Source: Fennellomyces sp. T-0311 (Eukaryota > Mucoromycota > Mucoromycetes > Mucorales > Lichtheimiaceae). Taken from it: a stretch of 64,000 nt of DNA. A model generated the notes under the pieces. That model did no database searches. It was not told where the DNA came from and was given only the letters and a program-made list of their open reading frames with translations. The translations under genes were made by a program, and so were the position numbers. The DNA is taken from positions 992,001-1,056,000 of the forward strand of contig JALLLT010000007.1 in assembly GCA_025266875.1 (NCBI GenBank). The letters are read 5' to 3'. Positions 35,344 to 47,205 of this stretch are shown piece by piece. Numbering within the stretch: the stretch's first letter is position 1; the number at the start of each line of letters is the position of its first letter.

Positions 35344-36557
35344 TTAAGAGCCCCAGAAGAACCGTGACACGCTACCAACCACTCTGCCAAAGTACGATTG
35401 TTGTGGTGCTTCTTCCTTGCGTTCCTCCTTTCCTTCATGAGATGATGATTCCTCGTCGTCCTCGGTGACAATCATAGGCTGGGGTGTTATTGGCGTAGCG
35501 GGAGATTCAATGGCGTCGTGGATAGGCGATCGAATGGACATGTCGCGGAACGGTGACTCCATGGCGGTGTCTTCCATAACCAAATCGCTTGTAGGGTAGT
35601 GCATGGGGGATGGAGGGGTAGAATCATCGACAAATGATTCCATCTTGGTATCGTTATCGCCGACTTCCGGTGCGTTAACGGGCTCCGGGCTCTCAAGCGT
35701 ACTTGGTTCCGGAGGAGGTGTTGCACTATCGTCACTTGTTAATCACTTAAATCCACGCGCCCCAACTCCGCGTTGTTTTTTTACCTTTCTTGCGTTTCGC
35801 TGTGTTGCATGACAGCATCGTCGGGAATATGGATCGGGGACTCGCCGCCATCCGAGCTGTTGTCGTCTTGTCTTTTGGGTGATGAAGAAGTGGATGTCGA
35901 GGAGGTATGTGTTGGTATAATCAGGTGCTTGCTGAGGTCGAGCATGTCTGTGTGCGGGTAATGGCGTAAACGGTCCAGTTTCTTTGTGATGTGATCCGGC
36001 CGGTCTCGTCGTCTGCTTTCTTTGTTGACACCGCTGGTTGTGCCAACGACGATGGGGGCGACGGATGGGTTGATGGATCTGGTTTTGTTGGGGAAGAAGG
36101 TAGGGCTTGCGTCCTCATCAATGTCTGGCGTATCGGTGGGCATGTTGCTTGTGTTTTGAAGTCGTAACCGTCGCCTTCGTCCATTCTTGGCTTTGGGAAC
36201 TGCAGCCGGAGTGCCTTCATCCGACCCAACGGAACTTTGACGCGAAGTCTGTTTCTTGGCTCGATACACCTCTTCCTCTTCTTCATACTCATCATCCGAT
36301 TCCACGATCGTTTTCTGATTATGCCGGAGCTTCCTTCGCTGTCGTTGCGCTGTATCACTGTACTTGATCAATGATCGACGCTTGCGAACAATCTTTTTCG
36401 GAGGAGGAGGCTCGTATTCGTCGTCATCGTCGTCGTCATCGTCTCCAGGAGGTGACGGGGAGTCCATTGCTTCATCCACGTTTTTCCCATTGGGTGAAAT
36501 GGCATCTGCCACTCGTTCGGAAAATCGCTTAGCTCGGGGTGTGCTGTACAAGTCCAT
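35344..36557 (-). CDS. Acidic, mostly disordered nuclear-type protein of unknown function
   Basis: Exons 36557-35785 and 35734-35344 join in phase to 387 aa. The start STPRAKRFSERVADAISPNG is followed by an Asp run (about residues 38-46), a bipartite-like basic signal (PPPKKIVRKRRSLIKYS), a Glu run, a second basic patch (KAKNGRRRRLRL) and many SP/TP pairs (SPSPPGD, TPTTPQ-like, ESPIHI, IRSPIHDAIESPATPITP). The last 16 residues (SYFGRVVGSVSRFFWGS) form a likely amphipathic helix. The SP/TP density suggests control by proline-directed kinases such as CDKs. I recognise no domain. Being composed of simple-sequence tracts, it will be hard to place by homology. Confidence 0.65.
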
Positions 36558-37327
36558 CTTGTTTTTCGCGCTGGTTCCTTTGGGAGGAGATTTTTTTATT
36601 TTTACGTATTAAGAATCAAAAGAAGTGTTCTACAACTTTGCAACAATCCCGTTACCTTCATCCATGGCAGTGAATGAACTGAAAGAAACTTCCGGTGATT
36701 GGCTGGTCATAAAAAATTGGAGTCGGATGACACGAAGAAACTTTTTACAATCCGTTTTTCTTTTTCTTGTTTCTTGTTGTTCAATTAAAGCTGCGCTTTT
36801 CTGTACAACGGAAACGGTGCAAGTCGTAATCATGCAACCTTTTTTTCTTCACTATTTCATGTGCATGTGCGCCCTGTGTGGCGATCACGGAGGTTGGCCG
36901 GTTTCATATTAATTTATTAACGCCCGTGAAACTAGACCTATCATCATCCGGGAGCAGTGGTGGATCACCGTAGTTGGAGTATCATAATTGAGTTTGTTTG
37001 TTACCTTTGTGGCCTCTTCGATGCTTTTCCTATCAGGCTATTCCCTATGACGTATGAATAGAGTGAGCATGTGCCCAATCACGCACCTACTGTCCGTATG
37101 ACTTTACGATTTGATTATATGAAAACAACAGTCTATCCTTGGCTATTGATCCTACAAACGAGACGCTGGGTGCTGCTTACTATATTAAGGTAACTGTTCT
37201 AGGACTACCCATGGTCCAACTTCTATTCATCATGTACTGCACGCATACATTGAACGTGATATCTGACTTTGCGCAATTGTGGGACCTGCACTTGCATAGT
37301 GTTCCTGTGAGACGAGGTCGGTCATGC
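36558..37327. other. No gene seen
   Basis: Upstream flank of the acidic-protein gene, then AT-rich sequence with short frames lacking motifs. Confidence 0.4.
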
Positions 37328-37828
37328 TTAACTTTCCGACTTTTTATTTATCGTGTTGGATAGGTAGACGTCCAAAATACATAGCTTGAAAGATGCAGCC
37401 AGGATTCGGTTATTATTGTATAACGCATCGAGGTCTTGAAAGCTGTCACACAGACGAGCAACAGGCATTCCGCCTTCATCCGGTGGACGACGAGCAACAT
37501 GCGCGCCATCGATAAAAGCAATGTCTGCGTACGTAAAAAAACTGTATCGCACATCAAAGCGTGTTGTGATATCAAAGAATGACATTATTTCTAGCGTTAA
37601 TGACATACAATGGTAAACTGAAATTCCCCGTATGTGGATGAAATCGCTTTTCTGGATTATTGCCGCATATGGCCTTTGTGTTGTTACACCATGGCCGATA
37701 TACTCTCTCGATATCACCAAGATGGTCCCACTAAGTATCATAAAGTGGCTTTTGTAGATTTCCATTATATTGTCTGTTGTCGTATAGGTGATACCTAATG
37801 CTGATGAATAATAGAAGTAGTCCTTCAT
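37328..37828 (-). CDS. Unassigned 166-codon frame, possibly a gene remnant
   Basis: An ATG-initiated frame (MKDYFYYSSALG...) runs 166 codons without a stop in otherwise stop-rich DNA. It includes RYSFFTYADIAFIDGAHVA and PDEGGMPVARLCDSFQDLDAL. No domain, signal peptide or repeat is evident, and base composition is close to the surrounding intergenic DNA. It may be chance or a remnant. Confidence 0.25.
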   Translation of the reverse strand: MKDYFYYSSALGITYTTTDNIMEIYKSHFMILSGTILVISREYIGHGVTTQRPYAAIIQKSDFIHIRGISVYHCMSLTLEIMSFFDITTRFDVRYSFFTYADIAFIDGAHVARRPPDEGGMPVARLCDSFQDLDALYNNNRILAASFKLCILDVYLSNTINKKSES

Positions 37829-38070
37829 TCACTTCTCAATATATATCACGCTGGATTGAGAACTGTTGATTACCACGAGTCTATGTATCTCGCGGCACAC
37901 GCCCTCTTTACGGTGATCACAACAACCGTTATTTTTTTTGGCTTGGCGCGAATAAGCCCATGCCTCAGGAGGAATCCTCACCCAGAACGATCGTTAATCT
38001 TGGAATAGAACGGTGACGGTTGATTCATCCTGTGCCTTTACGTTACACGGTGTTGGCGTCAGCCCCGCCA

Positions 38071-39851
38071 TGTTTTCTATCACTGCCAAAGCACTGCTGC
38101 AATTCGAACAATCCCGCTGTCTAAAACGACAAGAGCACAATGAAATTGCATACCATCTGAGATCATTTCGATCATTTTTAAGTAAACATCATGACAGCGT
38201 CCTTCCAGAACGTGATCCATTCGAGTCCATTCAATTACTTGATGCGCAATTGTATGAGTACGTGGCAAACATGGATTACACCAATGCATTCAAGATAGCC
38301 ATGCGTATGCAAGAGTTCGTACCAAGATCGTACTATGGATACCAACGGGCAGCACAGATACATCTTATCCAAAATGACTATTATCGAGCCTATCAAGTGT
38401 AGAGCGGCGGCTTCGCAATGGTCTCTGAACACCAAGACGGTGTCGAGCTTTTACCCCAATCAATCAAAGACACGAAGCATATTTTCGAGCAAGCAGCCAT
38501 TGAATTGGTAAAGAACATCCAATTCTTCAAAGGCTACCAACTTGCCTGCGCACTGATTACCCTATTGCCAACATCATCCACTGGTTGCTTGCTCGCTGCG
38601 CCGCTAAATCAAATGCATGGCAAAATCAAGGTAGCGATCGGAGAATGTGGTCGAGGCATTGAGATGTGTGTTTCAGCGGCTGACAAGGACCTGCTTGCTG
38701 AGCAAATGGACAGCCTCCAGCGGCGACTCGATCAGATGCGATACACATGACCTCGTGGAATGTATGTCCGTTAATACTCATTGGAAAGATCGTGTCCAGC
38801 AGTGCCCAGAGGCATGGCGGGTCGTCAATATAAAGTCTCCGCACAAGCATCATCTTTGCTGCATTTCAATACATCAAGTCTTTTGTCCAAAAAATCACTC
38901 TGGAACAAGACTATACAAACCTATTCCTTGTGCAAGAAATCCTTGAATCAGTTGGCAACGGAGGATTTGAGAATCTTAGGTGTTTCAGTAAGTGATAAGT
39001 TGACTACAATAAGAGAAATCTGTATTAACATAGTGATAGAGATGGATTCCATCACTATGAAACCTCATTATAAATAGATCATGGTCCGAATACTTGAACG
39101 AGTCAATTTTACCGATTTGGATCTTGAATTTCTTTTTGCACGACAAGAGTCATATATTCCTCTCGATCTAGTGCTAAATTCGTGCTCTCATCTGAAGCTT
39201 TTAAGCTAGCACACGGATTCGTTTCCACTTCAGGTCAACTACGGTTTCTTACCACAGGAGCCCATAATGATCACTCATCTATTCATTGGTGGCTTTCCAT
39301 ATGATGATGAATAACTTGAAGACCCGGGTTTCTTCTATCCGCCTACCCCACTCTTCCCGCACCTTGTATACCTTTGTATAACCGCCAATGACCGGGAGAC
39401 CTTGCAAGCTGTTACAGAACATTGCCCCTGCCTTCGTATACTCATGGTTTTGCATATTGATAGCCGTGAAGCATCTCATTTACGTCACGCTTACTGCGAA
39501 AATGGACCGAGGGGCCTACAGCATCTTATACTCGATGGATTTCTGGAACCGGAAGATGTTGTTGATGTTGTAACCAGGAACAGCACTACGCTCCAGACAA
39601 TCGATATATCCCTGCGATATGAAAATGAAGCAGATGGTCAGCGAGTAGATCCAGATTGGGATTACAACAACCTTCCAAAAGTCAACTTTCCGGTGCTCGA
39701 GTTGTTTGACTTTTACTACGAGTACTATTGGCCGCTCAAAGAATGGATTGGGGATTGTCCAGTTTTGGAAAGCCTCAGAATAGAGTTTGCAGAAGATGAC
39801 GCAGGGTATAGCCATGTTTGGACTGAAGAAAACTGGTGGGATGACGAGTGA
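38071..39851 (+). pseudogene. Decayed paralogue of the F-box/TPR/LRR gene at 59722-61608
   Basis: It follows the intact paralogue from end to end but on the opposite strand. At 38071-38402 there is AKALLQFEQSRCLKRQ and RSYYGYQRAAQIHLIQNDYY (intact copy: YSYYGYQRKAQIHLIQSNFA). At 38418-38750 come the helical repeats. At 38750-38950 lies the F-box tail (KDRVQQCPEAWRVVNIKSP). At 39402-39851 is the LRR-like end (LQHLILDGFLEPEDVVDVVT, ISLRYENEADGQRVDPDWDY, WPLKEWIGDCPVLESLRIEF). A TAG at about 38400 and several frameshifts break it. The 3' third (150 codons) is still open. Confidence 0.85.
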
Positions 39852-40608
39852 CTAAGAGTATGCTTATACGTAATAACTACTATTAGCGGATTCTGCTATC
39901 CTTTATATAATTGTGAAATACAAAGCAGCTTTATACAGACACATTAGGCACTTTTTGCCTTACTGCTGGCAGAAAATAACCCAATTTTTTTTATCAAGTG
40001 GCATGTTATAACGGACTATATATTGGCATATTTACAAACACACATGGTACAGGAGGGCTCTTTGGCAGAACTGGGACGAAATATTTCGAGTTTTGCAATA
40101 CCCACAAAAGGCATGTGAGTTCTGAAAAGACGTGCGAAGAAACTAATTGGGGAACAGTGGAAGGAAGCTCAGCATTTCAGTATATGATTTCTGTCAACCG
40201 TTAATATGACACAATTTTGCTTTAAACCGCTGCGCGATATAGTATTCACACTACCAGTTATCGCCCATTCGTTATTCTTCTTTACCATGTAACTGTGCAC
40301 AAAATTCAATGACTGGCTGCGAGAACAGCAATCCAGGTAACAGTTCATTGCTGAGCAAAAGCGCGTAACCCTGAAACCTGTTAGACAAAGTTTGGGCTCG
40401 ACTGCGAACGTTACACGACAGTTACATGACAGTGGCGTAAAGCAAGAGTTACACGACAGCGACGTAAAACAAGAGAACCAAGTCCATTTTTCCCTTCCTT
40501 TTCCTTCCCTTTCGTCCTTTACACCTGCATCTGCAAGAACCAACTGTGCGCTGCTACGTAAAGCTTTGTATTTTACCCTCTTGAACCACAGAATAGTCTG
40601 CCGCAACC
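39852..40608. other. 5' flank of a HET gene with a short tandem repeat
   Basis: No gene. A pyrimidine-rich tract (about 40485-40530) and the 27-bp repeat listed separately precede the ATG at 40609. Confidence 0.45.
40410..40474. repeat. 27-bp tandem repeat, two and a half copies
   Basis: GTTACATGACAGTGGCGTAA.. (40421-40447) is followed directly by GTTACACGACAGCGACGTAA.. (40448-40474), and the first 11 bases (GTTACACGACA) also occur at 40410-40420. It lies about 135 bases before the start of the HET gene and may be a promoter element cluster. Confidence 0.8.
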
Positions 40609-42204
40609 ATGTATATCGAGTACGTCACACCGCAACAAGTAGCCGATCCAAACTATACTGAGTACAATTCGAAAAGAGGCGAATTCAGACCCACATGGCT
40701 CATTCGCGCTTCCGACTGGCAAAAGGTTCCTGGAACCGATGCTGTTGACGGCTACCATACCCTATCGTACTGCTGGGAGCAAACAGGCGAGAAACACCGA
40801 CAAGCAGATGGAGAATACAGCTTGATTGACGGAGGGCGCCATAAAATAATAGCAAGAATGAATGAAACGGTGAGCGGCTTTTACGTGACATACGACAAAT
40901 TGCTCCAGCAGATATGCAAGGACTTCGGCATCGAGTACTTGTGGTACGGCAAGATATGCATCGACCAGACCAATAAAGAAGAAAAGCATCACGAAATTAA
41001 GCAAATGCATCTCATTTACAGCAACGCGCGTTACACGGTCGCCTTGGTTCCTGAAATTTTTATCAAGGATCCCAAGGATTTCGACCGTACGAACTGGACG
41101 TACGGATATACTGAGGCTAAACGCAAAGCAATTACCCAGATAGTGCATTCATTGTGGCTCCAAAGGAGCTGGACACTGGAGGAAGTCATGATGTCAACGC
41201 GGATTTTGGTCGTCGGCCAAAACACCTATATTTGGTCTCTTGAAAATGTCAAACAAGATGACAAACGAAAGGAAAACGACGCTCTGGCCAATTTGCTGCT
41301 CGGATTCAAGGAACGTACAATGAAAAGCGCAAACCAAGTCCTCAGTCACGCGCACTTTCGTACAAGCACGAAAGAACACGACAAGATATTTGCGCTAGTC
41401 AACATTTTCGCAGATTTTATTTCCATCGACGCTGATTACGACAGCAACGTGTCCGCTGCAATGAACGCATTTTATCGACGCTTGGCCCGAAAGGATTTAT
41501 CCATCATGTGCTTTGGATCGGTGGCGTATCCAAGCAGAGTTCCTCGATTTACGACGACTATGGGATCCTATAACCTTCCTTCGTGGACAGGCGTTGCTAG
41601 ATTGCACTCACAGTGACCAGTAATCGATATTACACTGGACCAGAATTGCGATTATACGATAGACGAAGATATGGTGTTACGTATACGACGCCGATACCAC
41701 ACCATACACCCCAGCAAATACAACGACTACAATTTGTTCAAAGACGACGAACGAAAAAAGAAAGCAGACGAAAAATGCGACAAAGTGATCGGCTCAATGA
41801 ATGACTTTGGCGACGAAAGCGAGGCGTTGGACTGGAGCCAATGGATCAGGTTTCATACATCCGGGTGCTATTCCACCCATTACTATATACCAAACAACCA
41901 CGCTCAATTCCTCTCTCCGGTGTTGGCACTCTCCCTCACTGAAGAATGCGAAGAGTGTGTTATGTTGGGTGTCATATTTCACAATGCTGCTGGAACAACA
42001 CAAAACCACATCTTAGTTTGCTTTAATCACACCTATATCTCCCCAGTTGCAAAAAAGTCAACTGGTGGCTACTCTTACAGAGTTATCGGTTCGGTATTTT
42101 TGAAATATTTCCTGCATGGTGAGACGCGCGCCAGCCCTCAAGAAGTTATGGACGAAATATTCAGCGATATTGAATGCGGTACTCATGAGTTTTGCATTAA
42201 ATAA
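40609..42204 (+). pseudogene. HET-domain gene, full length except for one internal TGA
   Basis: The ATG at 40609 and the stop at 42202-42204 are in the same frame, 532 codons apart, with a single TGA at 41614-41616 (codon 336) between. The HET motifs are complete: YHTLSYCW (49-56), YLWYGKICIDQ (110-120), IKQMHLIYSNA (130-140) and QRSWTLEEVM (185-194). Protein similarity to the open gene at 24594-26060 continues on both sides of the TGA: NLPSWTGVARLH before it (LPSWTGTNGVHI there), and CDYTIDEDMVLRI after it (CCTVDRDYMSLT..ILVRI there). So it is one gene with a very young nonsense mutation, a sequencing error, or a stop that is read through (context CAG-TGA-CCA). The first 335 residues alone still contain the whole HET domain. 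This copy preserves the start (MYIEYVTPQQVADP) missing from the others. Confidence 0.85.
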
Positions 42205-44085
42205 AGTGGATGTGGTGTTTTCCCTTCTATCAACGTCAATGGGATTAAGCTTCTGACTTGAAACTTTTGGATTGGTTTCAAATTTGGCGCTTGCCGTATC
42301 CTACAACGCGCTGCACCGAATATCTTCTTAAAAGATATACGTTCTCTACAAATATTTGAGAGTGATCTACAGTACTGTTTCACCAGAAATGTGATCCAGG
42401 ATACTTTTAACCCATGAAAAATACTCTGCCTACGACATGTATACTGAGTATAACACGTAACAACGAACGGGCGGCCTAAAATGTATGGGTTGAAAGGGCA
42501 CAAATACAAGCCAGCACAGTTCGGTTGTGTTCTCGTCTGGCAAAACGCTCCGGATAATCAGTCTATCTAATCAAAGCGACGAGCATCCAATCGCGCATAC
42601 CCAGATTCCTGTAATTAGGCGATCCGTGCATTAGCGTACAAGGTGCGTTTATGATTCTGTGCAGGCCATGATTTGCTGTAACGCTTCAGTACATAAGAAT
42701 ATGCAAGGTTAGTGAAGCGGCGTCAGAAGATGTATCAAATGGTCCCTACTACAGTAGCCAGTACTGTCTTAGCAAGCGTCCTGAAATTTGCTTTGACCGA
42801 TGACGGTAAATATTATGGTGATATGGTTTGGCAGGAGTAGCTGACATTTTGTTACCAGGGGCGATCAAACAAGGAGAACACCAGAGAAAGTCGCTTTAAC
42901 CAGGCCTTCCAATGTGCTCATTACGAGCGAGCTTCACATAGTTCCCGAGGTCTCACTCGAAAAGCATCATAAACCGAACACCACGATTCGCTTGTCATGA
43001 CCGCAAGCGAAAGAAACAGTCGACACACAGAAAAACGACTTGATTGGGTAGGGCTGGAACGGACACGGATTGTACTTTATTAGGAGAAAATCGCACCAAT
43101 GTAAACAGCAAGTGGCAAAAACAACGCGTCGATCAAGTAGTAAAAAAAGCAATGACTTTATTGAATCGAGACCCTGAGTGACAGTCACCAACAGGAACGG
43201 GTCACTTGAACAGCAAGCCAATTAAAAGGCTTCCAGAAAACCATTCCAGTTTTTTTTTTTTCGTTCTCTTGTTTGATTGGGTAGATGGGCCACCAATTCC
43301 CATATCCCCCGAAGCAGCTTCTTCCACAAGGAAGGCTACAGTCCTCAGAAGAGCAGCAAGCCTCCAAGGAGGTTGATCAAGTCTCCAAAGAAGACAGGCC
43401 GTCCAAAGGAAGACCAGCAGCCACCAAAGCAGCTTCGGTATTTTTGAATCTCAAGCAGTAATTAATCACAACCAGACAAAGAGCATTGAGGGGAAGTCTA
43501 TCTCTTCATCTGTTTATGCCATCCTCTTACTGGAGACCCTGGTGTCAGGTTTATTGAGAAAAGAAAGAAAAAAGCTGCCGATTCTGACCCCCTTTTATAC
43601 CTTTTTGAAAGCGAGCAGTCCCTCTTTTTTTCACATGCCAGCACAGTCACCCAGACTATGACGTTTTACAGCCGCAGCAACAGGCCATGACCCACAGCAA
43701 ACGGTGTGCAAGGGGAATAAAGGCACTGTATGGCTTGAAAGGTAGCTTTTTCTTGCTGGTCTTCGTTGCTGATCCACACTACTGTCATACCGACAAGTCC
43801 GCTTGACGACGCACAGTGCACAGACCTCCCTTTGTCCACGCCGGCTGAACCGATTATCCCTGCACACACGCCAATCAGTACCCGTTTCGCAAATACATAT
43901 CCAGCAGACCATGTAGTATGCAGTGAGCTTAGAGTAGCACCACTGTCCACCAACAATATGTGTAACCTTCCACGATAATGCTTTCTCTAGCCTTCAAATG
44001 CACCAGCTCTGGATACCCGACAGTCCTGCAATAGAATGGATAGACTATATCAGCTTGACACGAACATTTTTCTCTCTGCTAAACT
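42205..44085. other. No confident gene; degenerate purine-rich repeats near 43.3 kb
   Basis: Between about 43310 and 43440 imperfect units of the type CTCCAAAGAAGACAGGCCG / GTCCAAAGGAAGACCAGCAG / CCACCAAAGCAGCTTC recur. One frame reads PPKQLLPQGRLQSSEEQQ, another is hydrophobic; neither has a start. The rest shows no gene. Confidence 0.35.
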
Positions 44086-44223
44086 ATGTCGACTTTCCCG
44101 CCATTCTTTGTCACTCAAGTGATGGCAATTCACGACCACATCCTTTCGTTCCTTCCATGTCGCAATCTCGATCTAACTAGCACGCGATCGACATTCGACC
44201 ATGGGAATCCAACATATGCCTGA
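44086..44223 (+). pseudogene. F-box-like N-terminal fragment
   Basis: A 45-codon frame from ATG at 44086 reads MSTFPPFFVTQVMAIHDHIL then SFLPCRNLDLTSTRS before a TGA. The pattern P..V...I...ILSFLPCR.L is that of an F-box helix bundle start. There is no continuation in any frame that I can recognise. It may be an exon of a lost F-box gene or chance. Confidence 0.25.
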
Positions 44224-45024
44224 CATGACTAATATTGTGCGGCCGAGCTATACACCCAGATACTGAATACGCTACACATTGATCTCGCGTCCGTCATTCA
44301 ATTTGACCACGGAGCTGCACACGAAATGCACCGGGTGACAGTCAGAGTGTCAATCCAGTTGACACATCATGACGACCAGACCAGTGTTTTACTGGTGGAG
44401 ACGTGCTCGTACTCGAAAGTAGTCTGATGGATGTATATTCGACGTACAGAAAGAGTGTAGCTGATACCGTTCCAAAAGCATGTCCTTAATATCTTAAGTA
44501 TGCCTAAAAGATACCGGTATATGTACATAAACGCAGATAGTCGATGTGGAGGGATGGTGAAAGGGTTGCTGTGATACTGTTGTATTGGATCATCTCTGGT
44601 TAAAAGCAGGTAGAGAGACATATTACTTCATCAAAATGCAAAGCTGGATCATGACACAGGCGTCGCAAACTGCACAAAAGCCTTCGATATGCTTCTGAAC
44701 GGTTTAACTTGGACGGCCACTTCTCGTTGGAGACCAACGCTGCATATTTATGGGTAAGATTCTGATGTCCAGCTGTTGAGATGAAAGTAGCTCTGTACCG
44801 CTAACCGTGGTTATATAAAGTTTGTGCATGGCTGTGAATGTTACATAATGACATAGTACAAAAGCCTCATACCCATTTTTCTTCCATTTCCTTCTTTTTC
44901 GCCCTTTTTATCTTTTTCACTTCCGTATACAAAAGCCAATCATACGCTGTCCAGTAAAGATTTGTGATCTAAAGTTTGACGGTGCCGCTTTGTAAAGCAG
45001 TAACAAGAGCACATGGTTCCTTGC
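44224..45024. other. No gene; right end is a duplicated HET 5' flank
   Basis: From about 44880 on, the sequence (CCATTTTTCTTCCATTTCC ...) resembles the 5' flank of the HET gene at 40609 (CCATTTTTCCCTTCC ...). No coding frame otherwise. Confidence 0.4.
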
Positions 45025-45114
45025 ATCACAGAATAATCTCGCACAAGCATGCATATAGAGTATATTACACCGCAACGAGTAGCCGATCCAAAGTATACCG
45101 CGTACGACTCGAAC
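45025..45114 (+). pseudogene. Truncated 5' end of a HET-domain gene
   Basis: ATCACAGAATAATCTCGCAC then an ATG at 45049 reading MHIEYITPQRVADPKYTAYD matches the start of the HET gene at 40609 (MYIEYVTPQQVADPNYTEYN), including the untranslated bases before the ATG (CACAGAATAGTCTGCCGCAAC there). Similarity stops abruptly after about 22 codons. No HET domain follows. Confidence 0.85.
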
Positions 45115-45781
45115 ATACATACTAATGTTTTTAGAAGTATATCATGTAATAAAACTCAGGGATATAGACGCTCTTGAAGATGGTGTGCTTTCGTAAAAAG
45201 TAAGCTTTGATAATTGTAACTATATTTCCATTACGGAGATTGCTGTCACTCATAGTAAATCACTAAGCTTATTGACAAATTATACTGGCAAGAATGTTCA
45301 TAAACGCGCATGATAGTACGTATATTTAAAAAAATTGATACTTAAAGCCCACATAATGAATGAGATATATGTTCGATATGACAATATTCGTATAGCCACC
45401 TAAAATACTCGGCATGCACGAGAGATGTTCAGACCAAACCCTGTACATAACACAAACGTCTTTGCTTGGGATACCGGCATATGTACGCTTCCCATATGCC
45501 CTGCTATCAAAAGGCTTGAAACACACATAGCGTTATCTGCCACAGGTAGTACTCCGGAGCGTAAAATAGCGGATGCTGCTTGAGCGGACAATATGCATAT
45601 CACCCCTTCAACTAGGGTTGTATATTTGAAAAGAAAGAGAAAAAAACTCCTCCAAAGCACCTATAATATATATCCCTTTCACACACCGGTATTATGCCAG
45701 ATAATAAGCTAAAAAAACAATGATCCAGAGCAGCAACCACTACTTCTCCCGAGGAACATTGATCGAAAAGAAGAGAATAAT
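45115..45781. other. No gene seen
   Basis: AT-rich spacer between the truncated HET copy and the first DMT-like pseudogene. Confidence 0.4.
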
Positions 45782-46728
45782 GGATTAAGCCTCATGCCTA
45801 TGTCCACTGTCAGCTCGGTATGTGTGGGCAGCTTTGTCAAATTATGTGGCAAAAGCTCCTTTCCACCTCCAGGAATTAGTGTTGTCCATACATTACTTGA
45901 ACTATCCTTGTGCTAGGTGTATGCGCATGGAAAGGTATCAATCCTTTTGGACCACCTCACGTTCGAAAGTGGCTCGTAGTATTTTGTATTCTCAGTGGGA
46001 TTGTAATGGCTCTCAGTCCATCTGTGTTATGCATATGCCACTCGCGGATTTCACAGGCAAGCATCGCAGCTGTATTATGTGGCAATGAACTAACACCATT
46101 AGTTAGTGATGATGCAACTAGCTGTAGTGTTCACGCCAGTTCTTGCAAGCATTTCATTATATAGATGGAATATGCATCGTACTATGCTTGACCGGAACTG
46201 TATTTACGTATCGTGAAACCTCAGTTCTTGTTCGGAAGGGCTGAGCAGCTATCGCCTACACCCTCCCATTGCATCGCTTGTGCTAGCATTACTATTCTCT
46301 TTGATGAGCACCATGACACCCAAGATTCGAACCAATGTCTATTTCCTGGTTTTACAGCTTCTATTATAGCCTGGGGAGTCTTTCCTTTAATCTACCTTCT
46401 TCCCACACATTTATCATGCCAAAAAACTGGAACGCATATGTTTGGTTACTCATGGCTGGCGTTGGCCTGCCTTGAACGGGATGCTGGTGAACCGAGGGTA
46501 AGCTATTTCGAAAAGCACATTGCCTTGTCGCTTTTTAGCAAACACAGAATACAGTTAGCCCCAGCAGGTCCGGCTTCTATAATGAGGGTGAACTGTATTA
46601 TCGTTGCAATCCCATTAGGCGTATTCGTTTTTCACGAATGTCCAGACGGAATGAGCTTAATTGGTATCTGTATGATAATGGATGGGGCTGGGACGCTATT
46701 GTATATTGCCTCGCGACCACGTAAATAG
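45782..46728 (+). pseudogene. DMT/EamA-type transporter pseudogene, copy 1
   Basis: It aligns along its length with the open copy at 49767-50813. The start is GLSLMPMSTVSSVCVGSFVK (open copy: YGLSLLLASTVCSVGLAFFI), then a TAG where the second helix begins, VYAWKGINPFGPPHVRKWL in a shifted frame, KPQFLFGRAEQLSPTP, and a 3' part IQLAPAGPASIMRVNCIIVA ... EYP-like DGMSLIGICMIM ... GTLLYIASRPRK. At least three frame changes separate these blocks. The splice site used by the last exon of the family (GAGGGTAAG) is still visible. Confidence 0.85.
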
Positions 46729-47205
46729 TTTTTACCCTACTGCTTCTACATCCATATTTGTTTTAAAAAAGAGACATATGTAATCCAAATAGTACTGTTT
46801 GTAATCCTAATTAAAAAATAGCATATATTACCACAGCCATAAATTTTCTCATGTGCAGTAGATGAAACAAGTTCAAGTTTGATATTCAAAGCACGGCTAC
46901 ATACTTTTTTTTGTACCTGCTATCTTCTTTCTTTATCACAAACTCAGTTCTGCTATTATACATGTACGTATACGTTTGCCTATTATCATTTTTTTTGCTT
47001 GATACTGTAGAAAACGGTAGAAATGATCTCAGTCTTTTCTATATTTCTATGCAGCTCTTTCTGGACAAGACGTTCAGAAATGATCTTTTATCAAAGACAC
47101 ACATTATTGCTGACAATACCAATGATATGTTAAGCACAAATCTTTATCAAAGTATTGCCGCACAGGGCTTATAGAAGAGTCATACAATTTAATGACTTGA
47201 GTGCA
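46729..47205. other. No gene seen
   Basis: AT-rich spacer with a short hydrophobic frame (46911-47174) that has no motif. Confidence 0.4.

Noticed and set aside
36364..36612. Plus-strand Ser-rich frame opposite the acidic protein
   Set aside because: The Ser run is the complement of the Asp (GAC/GAT) codons of the minus-strand gene.
43185..43367. Gly/Cys-rich small secreted protein on the minus strand
   Set aside because: The frame arises from imperfect purine-rich repeats and has no signal peptide or supported start.
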